From Streptomyces sp. TP-A0356 (GTDB lineage: Bacteria; Actinomycetota; Actinomycetes; Streptomycetales; Streptomycetaceae): DNA of 64,000 nt. Positions within the stretch are counted from its first letter, which is position 1; every line of letters starts with the position of its first letter. The position numbers and the translations under genes were made by a program. Where the stretch lies: contig NZ_BBZJ01000024.1 in assembly GCF_001417775.1 (NCBI RefSeq), positions 124,001 to 188,000 of the forward strand, given 5' to 3'. Positions 1 to 9,723 of the stretch are shown piece by piece. The notes under the pieces are model-generated. The model was given only the letters and a program-made list of their open reading frames with translations. It was not told the origin of the DNA and did not search any database.

Positions 1-179
1 GATTGGCTGACGGTGCCGACGGGCCTACCGTGGTCCGGCGCCCACTCCCCCTCCGTGCTCGGAAATCGCGCAGAACCGACGCGTCTGAACCGGAGCTGGG
101 CCTCTCAGTTTGTCAGTGTCGTGTCCTAGAAATGAGGGGCACGGCGAGGTCCGCGCGGCGGACGGGAGGAGGCGGCCCG

Positions 180-1655
<1,476 letters not shown>

Positions 1656-1730
1656 CCCGTCGTCCTTCCTGTGCGCGGCGCCGAAGGAAATGCACTCGAC
1701 GCGGCATGTGGGGCCGGGTGGACTGTGCCC

Positions 1731-3116
1731 ATGACGACATCTCAGGACGAGCTGCTTCCCGCCACCCACCGGGCCCTGTTGCACCGCATCGCCGTGGCAC
1801 AGGCCGAGGGAAGAGCCCCCTCGTTGGTGGCGGCGGTCGTCCGGGACGGGCGGACGGTGTGGCATGGCTCGCGCACCTGTGTGGACGGCCACGCCCCGGA
1901 CGAGAACGTGCAGTACCGGATCGGCTCGATCACCAAGACCTTCACCGCGGTTCTCGTGCTGCGGTTGCGGGACGAGGGGCTGCTGGACCTCGGGGATGCG
2001 CTGGAGAAGTATCTGCCCGGCACCGGAGCGGGGGAGGCGACCATCGCGGAACTGCTCTCGCACACGGGTGGTCTGGCGGCCGAGTCGCCCGCCCCGTGGT
2101 GGGAGCGCACGCCGGGCTCGCTGCGCCCAGAACTCGTTGATGTGCTGGGTGAGCAGCCCCTGCGGCATCCGGTCGGCCGCAGGTTCCACTACTCCAACCC
2201 CGGCTATACGCTCCTGGGCGCCCTGGTCGAGGAGCGTCGCGGGGCCCCTTGGGAGGACGTGCTGCGACGCGAAGTGCTCGGGCCCCTGGGCCTGCACCGG
2301 ACGAGTGTCCAGCCGCAGGCTCCGCACGCGGGTGGCTGGGCCGTGCATCCGTGGGCCGATGTGATGCTCCCGGAGCCCGCCGAGGACCTCGGGCGGATGA
2401 CCCCGGCCGGTCAACTGTGGTCAACCACCGGTGACTTGGCGCGCTTCGCGGTGTTCCTGGCCCGCGGTGACGACCGGGTCCTGAGCGCTGAGGCCGTCCA
2501 GGAGATGCGGACGCCCGCCGCGCCGTCCGAGGCCGCGGACCTGGCGGCAGGCTATGCCTACGGTCTCGGGCTGGAGTTCCGGCACCGGGACGGCCGCCTG
2601 CTGGTCGGGCACTCCGGCTCCCTGCCGGGCTTCCTCGCGAGCCTCACCTTCAGCGTCGAGGACGATGTGGCGGCCGTCGTGCTGGCCAACTGCACCGCAG
2701 GTCCGCTGGTTTCCGGTGTCGCCGCCGATCTTGTGGGCATTGTGGCCGAGGCGGAACCCCGGATCCCGGAGCCGTGGCGGCCGGTGTCCGATGTCGACCG
2801 GGCGGTCCTGGAGCTGACGGGGCAGTGGTACTGGGGCACCCAGGGCTATCTGCTGCGGCTGACGGCCGACGGCGGTGTCTCTCTGGAACCGCTCTCCGGT
2901 GTGGGTCGACACGCACGGCTGCGCCCGAACGGGGACGGCACGTGGACCGGGCTCGACGGCTACTACGCGGGAGAGCTTCTGAAGGCTGTACGGAGGCCGG
3001 ACGGATCCGTGAGCCATCTGGACCTCGGGTCATTCGTGTTCACGCGGCAGCCGTACGACGACGGGGCTGCGGTGCCCGGTGGAGTGGACCCCGAGGGCTG
3101 GGGTGGCACTCGATAG
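1731..3116 (+). CDS. Serine hydrolase, beta-lactamase/penicillin-binding (class C) family
   Basis: Likely a D-alanyl-D-alanine carboxypeptidase or esterase of the class C beta-lactamase fold rather than a true beta-lactamase. Visible motifs: SxxK as SITK (about residue 66), YxN as YSN (about 154) and HxG as HSG (about 294). About 140 C-terminal residues beyond the fold look like the lipocalin-like tail common in this family. There is no clear signal peptide, so a cytoplasmic location is possible. The start is either ATG 1731 or GTG 1725 two codons earlier; neither has a strong ribosome site. It follows dnaB by 75 bp in the same direction and ends just before a hairpin that contains a parS sequence. 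Confidence 0.88.
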   Translation: MTTSQDELLPATHRALLHRIAVAQAEGRAPSLVAAVVRDGRTVWHGSRTCVDGHAPDENVQYRIGSITKTFTAVLVLRLRDEGLLDLGDALEKYLPGTGAGEATIAELLSHTGGLAAESPAPWWERTPGSLRPELVDVLGEQPLRHPVGRRFHYSNPGYTLLGALVEERRGAPWEDVLRREVLGPLGLHRTSVQPQAPHAGGWAVHPWADVMLPEPAEDLGRMTPAGQLWSTTGDLARFAVFLARGDDRVLSAEAVQEMRTPAAPSEAADLAAGYAYGLGLEFRHRDGRLLVGHSGSLPGFLASLTFSVEDDVAAVVLANCTAGPLVSGVAADLVGIVAEAEPRIPEPWRPVSDVDRAVLELTGQWYWGTQGYLLRLTADGGVSLEPLSGVGRHARLRPNGDGTWTGLDGYYAGELLKAVRRPDGSVSHLDLGSFVFTRQPYDDGAAVPGGVDPEGWGGTR

Positions 3117-3134
3117 ACGCCGCCCGCCGTCATA

Positions 3135-3166
3135 CAGGGGCCCGTTTCACGTGAAACAGGCCCCTG
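3135..3166 (+). terminator. Palindromic terminator-like hairpin with parS as its core
   Basis: An 8-bp GC stem (CAGGGGCC 3135-3142 with GGCCCCTG 3159-3166) encloses the 14-bp palindrome GTTTCACGTGAAAC at 3144-3157, so almost the whole 32 bp is self-complementary. It lies between two converging genes, the hydrolase ending at 3116 and the GNAT gene ending at 3193. It could end transcription from both sides. There is no U-run, which is common for Streptomyces terminators. Confidence 0.6.
3144..3157. other. parS site (ParB-binding), perfect
   Basis: Exact GTTTCACGTGAAAC, the ParB recognition sequence used by Streptomyces and most bacteria with a chromosomal ParABS system. It is intergenic and forms the core of the hairpin at 3135-3166. 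Confidence 0.9.
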
Positions 3167-3192
3167 CACCCTGAGCGGGTCCTTGAGGGGTG

Positions 3193-3645
3193 TCAGAGCG
3201 TCCGCTTGAAGCCCACGTGTGACGCCTCGAAGCCCAGACGCTCGTAGAAGCGGTGGGCGTCGGTACGGGTGGCGTCGGAGGTCAGCTGGACCAACCGGCA
3301 GTCCTGGCGGCGGGATTCCTCGACCGCCCACTCGATCAGCTGTGTACCCAGACCGGCGCCACGCTCGTCGGCGTGGATGCGCACGGCCTCGATGAGCGAG
3401 CGGGTCGCACCCTTGCGGGACAGGCCGGGAATGATCGTGAGCTGGAGGGTGCCCACGACACGGCCGTCGCGTACGGCGACCACCAGATGCTGGTTCGGAT
3501 CGCCGCTCAGCCGCTCCAGGGCGTTCAGGTAGGGCGTCAGGTCGTCCGGGGACTCACGACGGGCGCCCAGCGGATCGTCGGCGAGCAGGGCCACGATCGC
3601 CGGGACGTCGTCCGTGACGGCGGGGCGTATCTCAAGATCTCCCAT
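3193..3645 (-). CDS. GNAT family N-acetyltransferase
   Basis: Probable acetyl-CoA-dependent acetyltransferase of unknown substrate, 150 aa. It reads MGDLEIRPAVTDDVPAIV at the start. The central strand VAVRDGRVVGTLQL is followed by the acetyl-CoA loop region (ADERGAGLGTQLIEWA) and the C-terminal FYERLGFEASHVGF, typical of small single-domain GNATs. I chose the ATG at 3645; an ATG three codons upstream (3654) is also possible. It converges with the hydrolase gene and is followed across a short gap by a MarR-type gene read the same way. Confidence 0.85.
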   Translation of the reverse strand: MGDLEIRPAVTDDVPAIVALLADDPLGARRESPDDLTPYLNALERLSGDPNQHLVVAVRDGRVVGTLQLTIIPGLSRKGATRSLIEAVRIHADERGAGLGTQLIEWAVEESRRQDCRLVQLTSDATRTDAHRFYERLGFEASHVGFKRTL

Positions 3646-3698
3646 GGGGGGCACCCTATGCGGGCCGGCGCTCCCTCGGGCCGACAGGAGGCGCGGTC

Positions 3699-4157
3699 CT
3701 ACGTGGGCACTTTGAGCGACTCGACCACCCGGACCAGAGGAGCCAACTCGGGGTTCTTCGCCGCCTCGTCGAGTGCCTCGCGAAGGGCGGCGTCATTGGT
3801 GGGGCGGGCCTCTTCCAGGAGCGCGAGCCCGGACTCGCTGACGCTGGTGTAGATACCGCGCCGGTCGTGCGTACAAAGGTAGCGCGAGAGCAGGCCGCGG
3901 TCCTCAAGGCGCGTGACCAGACGGGTCGTGGCGCTCTGGCTGAGGACCACCGCATCGGCGACCTGCTTCATCTGCAGCATGCCGCCTTCGCCGTCGTGCT
4001 GCCGACTGAGCACATCGAGCAGCGAGTACTCCCGCACGCTCAGGCCGTGCTTGGCCTGGAGGGCCCGCTCGATGTGTGCCTCGATCCTCCCGTGCAGCAG
4101 GGAGAGGGCGCACCAGCCTTGAGCAAGGGCGGTGAGCGCGGGGTCCGTCGCTGTCAT
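3699..4157 (-). CDS. MarR family transcriptional regulator
   Basis: Winged-helix regulator of 152 aa. The ATG at 4157 is preceded by a strong GGAGGAGAA ribosome site, which excludes the longer upstream reading. Features: N-terminal dimerisation helix (LAQGWCALSLLHGRIEAHIERAL), helix-turn-helix with VVLSQSATTRLVTRLEDRGLLSR, and the wing THDRRGIYTSVSESG. MarR proteins usually respond to small phenolic or oxidative ligands and repress a neighbour. The divergent side has no gene start; the nearest same-strand genes are the two GNAT genes. Target unknown. Confidence 0.9.
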   Translation of the reverse strand: MTATDPALTALAQGWCALSLLHGRIEAHIERALQAKHGLSVREYSLLDVLSRQHDGEGGMLQMKQVADAVVLSQSATTRLVTRLEDRGLLSRYLCTHDRRGIYTSVSESGLALLEEARPTNDAALREALDEAAKNPELAPLVRVVESLKVPT

Positions 4158-4289
4158 GGCGTTCTCCTCCGTCCCGGAGCGGCTCCCTTCCAGGATAGAG
4201 CACCACCGCAATATCCGGCGATAGCATGTAGCACGCGTATGCAAGTATTCTTCCCGGCGAGACGGCACGCGCTTCCCGTTCCTGTGGAT

Positions 4290-5177
4290 TCAGCCGGCCG
4301 CCACCGTCAGCGGAGCGAAGCGCCGTGTCCAGTCGCCGGGCAGGTCGGGGGTCCCGTACGTCATCACCGCGTTGAAGCCGACGGAGGTGAGCCCATGCTC
4401 CTTCAACCAGGTCAGCAGAGCCTCGTGCCGCACGTCCACGTCGGTGCGCAGCGGCCGGTCCGTGTGGGCGGCGAGGGACGCGACGAGGGCTTTCGTCGTC
4501 TCCGTGTCGCGGGCGACGAGTGGTCCCACGACATGGGTGTCCATGTTGGGCCAGAGGGCCGCGTACCCGGTGATCCGCCCGCCCTCCTCGGCGACGCGCA
4601 ACTGGTCGGCGAAGGCGGGCAGCCGCGTGATCAGATGCGTGCGGTCGGCACCGAAGACCTCCTCGTCGAGCCGGACCAGGGTGGAGAGGTCCTCCCCGGT
4701 GGCGGGACGTGTGGCGACGGCGGAGCAGGGTCCACCGGCCCTGAAGTGCCCGCGCACCATTTCCGAGGTGCCGGTGACCTTGAAACCCAGTTCCTCGTAG
4801 AGAGGACGTCCGTACGGGGTTGCGTAGAGGGTGAGCGGGGTGGTGCCTGCCTCAGCCACCACATGGCGCATCAGTCGGCGGCCGACCCCCTGGCGGGCAT
4901 GCCGCTCGGCGACGAGGACCATGCCGATGGCGCACAGATCCGGACGGTCCCCGGTCCCGTACCCGGTCACGACACAGGCGGTGACGAGACCACCCTCGGG
5001 ATCGTCGATGCCGTAACCCTTTCCGGCGGCGAGCAGCAGCCCCCACTTGTGTTCCTCCCGGGGCCAGCCCCGGTCCTCGGACAGGTCGGCGCAGGCGTGG
5101 AGATCGCGGTGCGTCAGACGGCGGATGGGCAGATCGGCGAGGGCAGGTGTCGACACGCAGGTCAGGCTGTCTGACAT
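4290..5177 (-). CDS. GNAT acetyltransferase with second C-terminal GNAT-like domain
   Basis: A 295-aa protein with two acetyltransferase-like halves. The first (about 1-140) has the acetyl-CoA signature region RHARQGVGRRLMRHVVAE and LYEELGFKVTGTSEM. The second (about 150-290) resembles the YitH-type tail and ends in the common form GFNAVMTYGTPDLPGDWTRRFAPLTVAAG region. The substrate is unknown. I chose the ATG at 5177 (MSDSLTC); the frame extends upstream to 5228 without family similarity. It lies upstream of the MarR gene in the same direction, with about 130 bp between them. Confidence 0.82.
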   Translation of the reverse strand: MSDSLTCVSTPALADLPIRRLTHRDLHACADLSEDRGWPREEHKWGLLLAAGKGYGIDDPEGGLVTACVVTGYGTGDRPDLCAIGMVLVAERHARQGVGRRLMRHVVAEAGTTPLTLYATPYGRPLYEELGFKVTGTSEMVRGHFRAGGPCSAVATRPATGEDLSTLVRLDEEVFGADRTHLITRLPAFADQLRVAEEGGRITGYAALWPNMDTHVVGPLVARDTETTKALVASLAAHTDRPLRTDVDVRHEALLTWLKEHGLTSVGFNAVMTYGTPDLPGDWTRRFAPLTVAAG

Positions 5178-5270
5178 GTGCCACTGGCGTCCACCTGTTT
5201 GCGGTGGAGCGCACACGCTTTTGGCCATGTCATGCCCGACAGAACAGCACAGCGCGGTACAGGGACGGAT

Positions 5271-5284
5271 GTTTCACGTGAAAC
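5271..5284. other. parS site (ParB-binding), perfect
   Basis: Exact GTTTCACGTGAAAC in the intergenic stretch between the divergently read GNAT gene (start 5177) and HAD gene (start 5396). There is no extended flanking stem. Confidence 0.9.
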
Positions 5285-5395
5285 GGCGTGGCTTCGGCCA
5301 CGATCGGTCGGCAGTCGGCCGATGACCGGTCACGGCCGGGCACAACCAGGGTGTGCCTGTGATGCCGGGGGAGGTGGCCGTTAGCCTCCTCGCCC

Positions 5396-6028
5396 ATGGC
5401 GAGGCTTCATCTCTTCGATCTCGACGGGACGTTGTTGCACGGGACGTCAGCCCCCGTGGAGATATCCCGGCAACTGGGCCTAGAGGCCGAGACCGTGGCA
5501 CTGGACCGGGCGGTCGCGACCGGGCTCATCGGTCCCCCGGAGTACGCGGCACAGGTGCACGCCCTTTGGTCGGAGCTCACGGAGACGCATGTGACCGCGG
5601 CCTTCGTGGCGGCTCCCTGGTTGTCCCGCATCCAGGAGGTGTGGGCGGCGATCCGCGAGAACGGTGACTACTGCGCCGTCGTCTCCCTGTCGCCCTCCTT
5701 CTTCGTGGAGCGGCTGACGGAGTGGGGCGCGCATGCGGCGTTCGGCTCCCGCTTCCCCGCGCTGCCCTTCCGGGAAGCGGTGGACCCTTCGGGAATACTC
5801 AGCGCCGCGGCCAAGGTGCGGATCGCGGAGCGGCTCTGCGTGGAGTTCGGTGTGCGGCGCGCCGACTGTGTCGCCTATGGCGACTCGATGTCGGACAAGG
5901 ACCTGTTCGACGCGGTGCCGGTATCCGTCGCGGTCAATGGCGACCGGCATCTGGCGGGCCGCGCCACCCACTCCTATGTCGGGCGGGATCTGTGGGATGC
6001 CTATGAATTGGTGCGGGGCGCCCGGTAA
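5396..6028 (+). CDS. HAD-IB family hydrolase (SerB-like phosphatase)
   Basis: Predicted small-molecule phosphatase of 210 aa. Motif I is FDLDGTLL (residues about 6-13) with the nucleophile and acid/base aspartates; motif II is around VVSLSPSFF (about 101); motif IV is YGDSMSDKDLFDAV (about 160). The layout fits the HAD-IB group that includes phosphoserine phosphatase-like enzymes, but the substrate cannot be told. It starts at the ATG overlapping CCCATGGCG. It is a single gene, with a long non-coding stretch after it. Confidence 0.88.
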   Translation: MARLHLFDLDGTLLHGTSAPVEISRQLGLEAETVALDRAVATGLIGPPEYAAQVHALWSELTETHVTAAFVAAPWLSRIQEVWAAIRENGDYCAVVSLSPSFFVERLTEWGAHAAFGSRFPALPFREAVDPSGILSAAAKVRIAERLCVEFGVRRADCVAYGDSMSDKDLFDAVPVSVAVNGDRHLAGRATHSYVGRDLWDAYELVRGAR

Positions 6029-6446
6029 TTGAGGGAAACCCGGGTTCGCCCCGGCCCTCCCTTCCTGGGCGGGCCACGGGGGTACTTGTCTGTGGGACGG
6101 TGACCGGTATGGTCGAGTCCGGTTGGCGTCCCGTGTGGTGTGCGCACGTCTCGCAGGACGCGAACGCAGGCCAGTGCAGCCTAACGGGACGGAGAGGTCG
6201 AAGACCCGCATTCTCTGTTACGCGGCCGGGGGTGGGCCCGGGGTGGGATGCTGCGGTGCGAGAACTGCGGCCAATGTCACACTCTCGTCTTACTTGTCCG
6301 TACGCGGCGGAATTCCGGGTTGAATGTGGCCGCATTGGCCGTCAGGGACTCAACGGGGAAAGCAAGGCAGTCGGCGGGGGAAACAGGCACCCTCCGACCG
6401 GGGAAGTGCGCAGACCTACCGAAAGATGTTCGAGGCGAGGCACACC
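6029..6446. other. Intergenic stretch upstream of the flavohaemoprotein gene
   Basis: About 420 bp without a supported gene. ORFs through it are short and have no recognisable product. It presumably holds the promoter of the globin gene at 6447. I see no clear NsrR-type or other operator and no strong hairpin. Confidence 0.5.
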
Positions 6447-7925
6447 ATGGACGCTCCGACCACCATGTCGGCCGACAACGGCACGTCCGGCGGCAGCGGC
6501 GGGGGCGGCTGGTTCACTCCCCGCAAGAAGCCCCAGGCGCCCGCGAGCGGAGAGCAGGAGACGCGCGAGGCCGGCCGTCCGGCCGCGATCCGTCCCGTCG
6601 GCCGGCGACACCCCGGTGCGGGGACGGAGCCGCCGCGAATAGACCGGACGCCGCGGGGCGCGACCGCACCGACGGAATCTCCTCGCGCCGAACCGGAGCC
6701 CGCACACGAGGCGGGCCGCCCCGCCGCCCACGACGTCCCGCAGACGGATGCCCGGCCCGAGCCACGGGTCCCGCCTCAGGGGACCGCATCCATCCCCAAT
6801 GCCTCTCCCGACGCCGTGCTGATCCGGCGGACCATGGCCGAGATCGGGCCGATCGCCGACAAGGTCACCTCGTACTTCTACGCTCTCCTCTTCGTGCGCC
6901 ACCCGGACCTGCGATCGCTGTTCCCCGCCGCGATGGACACCCAGCGGGACCGGTTGCTCAGAGCGCTGCTGACGGCGGCCGAACACCTCGACAACACCGA
7001 CATCCTCGTCGCGTATCTGAAGAACCTCGGCCGTGGCCACCGTAAGTACGGAACCCGGCCCGAGCACTACCCTGCGGTCGGCGAGTGCCTCATCGGGGCG
7101 CTGAGCAAGTACGCCGCCGCGATCTGGAACGCGGAGACCGAGGCTGCCTGGGTGCGGGCGTACACGACGATCTCCCAGGTGATGATCGACGCGGCCGCCG
7201 CGGACGAGCTGCACGCCCCGGCCTGGTGGCACGCGGAGGTCGTCTCGCACGACCTCCGCACCCCGGACATAGCGGTGATCACCGTCCGGCCCGACCAGCC
7301 GTACCCGTTCCTCGCCGGGCAGTACACAAGCCTGGAGACGCCCTGGTGGCCGCGGGTGTGGCGGCACTACTCCTTCGCATCGGCGCCGCGCTCCGACGGA
7401 CTGCTCTCCTTCCATGTGAAGGCCGTCCCGGCGGGCTGGGTCTCCAACGCACTGGTGCACCGGGCCCGGCCCGGCGACATCATCCGTCTCGGCTCGCCCG
7501 CCGGCACGATGACCGTCGACCACACCACCGACAGCGGACTGCTCTGCCTCGGCGGTGGCACCGGGATCGCACCTATCAAGGCCTTGGTCGAGGATGTCGC
7601 CGACCACGGCGAGCGGCGCCCGGTCGAGGTCTTCTACGGCGCCCGCACCGACCACGACCTGTATGACATCGACACCATGCTGCGGCTGCAGCAGAGCCAC
7701 CCCTGGCTTTCGGTACGTCCCGTCGTCGACGAGCAGGCGCACCTGCAGCTTCCGGACGTCATTCGCAAGTACGGGCCGTGGGGCGAGTACGACGCGTATC
7801 TCTCGGGTCCGCCTGGCATGATCCGCAGCGGTGTGCACGCGCTGAGGGACGCCGGCATCCCGTCGGAACGCATCCGCCACGACTCGGTGGAGGAACTGGT
7901 GGGGGCGGAGGCCCACATCTCGTAG
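6447..7925 (+). CDS. Flavohaemoprotein-type globin/FAD/NAD(P)H reductase
   Basis: Three-domain protein expected to bind haem and FAD and to take electrons from NAD(P)H, as nitric oxide dioxygenases do. 492 aa from the ATG at 6447; an ATG at 6426 is the alternative. The first 115 or so residues are Pro/Gly/Arg-rich and probably disordered, unlike E. coli Hmp. The globin part (about 118-255) includes LVAYLKNLGRGHRKYGTRPEHYPAVG with the candidate proximal histidine. The FAD part has RHYSFASAP (about 305). The nucleotide part has GGGTGIAPIKALVED and YLSGPPGMI. Streptomyces have several such globins, so true NO dioxygenase activity is an inference. Confidence 0.88.
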   Translation: MDAPTTMSADNGTSGGSGGGGWFTPRKKPQAPASGEQETREAGRPAAIRPVGRRHPGAGTEPPRIDRTPRGATAPTESPRAEPEPAHEAGRPAAHDVPQTDARPEPRVPPQGTASIPNASPDAVLIRRTMAEIGPIADKVTSYFYALLFVRHPDLRSLFPAAMDTQRDRLLRALLTAAEHLDNTDILVAYLKNLGRGHRKYGTRPEHYPAVGECLIGALSKYAAAIWNAETEAAWVRAYTTISQVMIDAAAADELHAPAWWHAEVVSHDLRTPDIAVITVRPDQPYPFLAGQYTSLETPWWPRVWRHYSFASAPRSDGLLSFHVKAVPAGWVSNALVHRARPGDIIRLGSPAGTMTVDHTTDSGLLCLGGGTGIAPIKALVEDVADHGERRPVEVFYGARTDHDLYDIDTMLRLQQSHPWLSVRPVVDEQAHLQLPDVIRKYGPWGEYDAYLSGPPGMIRSGVHALRDAGIPSERIRHDSVEELVGAEAHIS

Positions 7926-7947
7926 GAGTGCCTCCTCCTGCCGGATG

Positions 7948-8430
7948 TCAGCCCAGGTCGGGTGCGTGCATGGCCCGTACGCCCTCGATGTTCCCGTCGA
8001 GGTAGTGCCGCAGTGACAGGGGTACGAGATGGACGGACGCGATGCCGACCCGGGTGAAGGGCACCCGTACGATCTCGTACTCGCCGGCGGGCTCCTCGAC
8101 CTCGGGCCCGTGCCGCAGGCGCTCGTCCATGGACTCCAGACGGCAGACGAAGAAGTGCTGGACCTTCACACCGGTCGAGCCGCCGTCCTCACCGATGTGC
8201 TCGACCGTGTCCACGAAGCACGGCACCACATCGATGATCTTTGCCCCGAGTTCCTCGTGCACCTCGCGGTGGAGCGCTTCGACGACGGTCGTGTCCGACG
8301 GCTCGACCCCGCCTCCTGGAGTGACCCAGTAGGGATCGACGCCGGGCTTGGTCCGCTTGATCAGAATCAGGTCGTCACCATCGAGCAGGATGGCGCGGGC
8401 GGTGCGCTTGACCACGGGGCGAACGGTCAT
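7948..8430 (-). CDS. NUDIX hydrolase
   Basis: Pyrophosphohydrolase acting on a nucleoside diphosphate-linked substrate; the substrate is unknown. 160 aa from the ATG at 8430. The NUDIX box runs from GGGVEPSDT to REVHEELG (about residues 40-62) and has all consensus residues (G, E, RE, EE, G). The N-terminus (RPVVKRTARAILLDGDDLILIKR) is the usual first strand. It is read convergently to the flavohaemoprotein with 22 bp between stops. A parS-like site lies 21 bp upstream of its start. Confidence 0.92.
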   Translation of the reverse strand: MTVRPVVKRTARAILLDGDDLILIKRTKPGVDPYWVTPGGGVEPSDTTVVEALHREVHEELGAKIIDVVPCFVDTVEHIGEDGGSTGVKVQHFFVCRLESMDERLRHGPEVEEPAGEYEIVRVPFTRVGIASVHLVPLSLRHYLDGNIEGVRAMHAPDLG

Positions 8431-8451
8431 GGGTGAAATGTGGCCCAGCCT

Positions 8452-8465
8452 GTTCCACGTGAAAC
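8452..8465. other. parS site (one mismatch)
   Basis: GTTCCACGTGAAAC, one base from the parS consensus, between the NUDIX gene start and the end of the LysR gene. Confidence 0.75.
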
Positions 8466-8559
8466 ATCGCCCGCCCCACACAGCGGCCAAGTCCATGTGA
8501 ACTTCGAGTGGCGCACCAGGGCGGACCGCGGCCGAGGGGCCGCCATCCCCGGATACCGG

Positions 8560-9465
8560 TCAGCCCCAGTCGGCCGAGGTCCGCAGCAGCCACTCGTGCG
8601 CCCGTGCGATATGGGGCATGGCCAGGGTGCCGGTGCGGACCACGAGGAAGTAGGTCCGCAGCGGAGGCACCGCCGGTTCGTGCAGGGCCACCACGTCGCC
8701 CCGCTCCAGTGCTGAGGCACAGAGATAGCGCGGCAGCACGGCCAGCCCGGCGCCTGTGGCAGCGCAGGCGAGGACCGCGCGCAGATCGGGGACGATGACG
8801 GTGCCGGAGGCGGCCGGGCGGGAGTCGAAGACGGAGGCCCAGTAGCGGGCGACGAAGGGCAGTGACTCGTGCACCTCCACCACCGGAAGGTTCTCCAGCG
8901 CGTAGGCGCCCCTGCGGCGCAGCCGGCCGGGGCCGATGCGGGAGGCCCAGCGCGGGGCCGCGACCAGTACATGCTCCTCGTCGCAGAGCGGGGTGGCCGT
9001 GAGCAGGGCGCCGCGTGGCCGTGCCGTGGTGATGGCCAGGTCGTGGTGTCCGGCCGCGAGCCCCTCAAGGGTCTCCTCCGTATTCCCGAAGGAGGCACGC
9101 AGGGCGAGCCCCCGGCCGTCATCGTCGGTCAGGTCCGCGAGCGCGGGCAGGGCGCGCTCGGCCGTGAACTCCGGCGGCCCGGCCAGATGGAGGCTGCGCA
9201 GCGACGACTGCTCGTCGAGCCCGGTCTCGGCGATCTCCACGAGAGCGTCGAGATGGGGCGCGGCCTTGTGCGCGAGTTCGTCGCCGATCGTCGTCGGGGT
9301 GACACCGCGGGCCTGGCGCAGGAAGAGCGGACGGCCCAGTTGCCGTTCCAGGGCGCGGATCTGGGAGGTGACCGCCGGCTGCGAGAGGCCGAGCAGCGCC
9401 GCCGCACGGGTGAAGGAACCGGCCCGGTGCACGGTCACGAAGGTGCGCAGCAGGGCCAAATCCAT
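8560..9465 (-). CDS. LysR family transcriptional regulator
   Basis: A 301-aa LysR-type regulator. The N-terminal winged helix-turn-helix covers residues about 1-62 (SFTRAAALLGLSQPAVTSQIRALE). The periplasmic-binding-like effector domain (about 90-295) includes LAAGHHDLAITTARP and ATGAGLAVLPRYLC. The start ATG at 9465 matches the family start MDLALLRTFVTVHRAGS. No divergent target gene is adjacent, since the next gene upstream is on the same strand across a 258-bp gap with a terminator. The ligand and targets are unknown. Confidence 0.93.
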   Translation of the reverse strand: MDLALLRTFVTVHRAGSFTRAAALLGLSQPAVTSQIRALERQLGRPLFLRQARGVTPTTIGDELAHKAAPHLDALVEIAETGLDEQSSLRSLHLAGPPEFTAERALPALADLTDDDGRGLALRASFGNTEETLEGLAAGHHDLAITTARPRGALLTATPLCDEEHVLVAAPRWASRIGPGRLRRRGAYALENLPVVEVHESLPFVARYWASVFDSRPAASGTVIVPDLRAVLACAATGAGLAVLPRYLCASALERGDVVALHEPAVPPLRTYFLVVRTGTLAMPHIARAHEWLLRTSADWG

Positions 9466-9601
9466 GGTGCGCCCTCCCCTCCCAGCACCCCGACCGCGGC
9501 CAACTATAAATAAGTCGATAGGTCTCTGTCGCTACTGTGATTGGACACTGACACAGAGTCAACTAGCCTTGTTTGCACGGTTCTTCGCGCGCGGAACCGG
9601 G

Positions 9602-9638
9602 ACGGTCCGAGCCACGAGGGGGGAGGCTCGGACCGTCC
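9602..9638 (-). terminator. Rho-independent-type hairpin after the PLP-enzyme gene
   Basis: A 13-bp perfect stem, ACGGTCCGAGCC paired with GGCTCGGACCGT, around a purine-rich loop. It lies 85 bp downstream of the stop of the minus-strand gene ending at 9724 and upstream of the LysR gene. Confidence 0.75.
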
Positions 9639-9723
9639 GTTGTGCGTAGTGGGGTACCCCGAGGCAGCCCGCCGTCGTCCCGGCCGTGCGGAGCGAATGC
9701 GCCGGCCACCGTTCAGGGCATGG

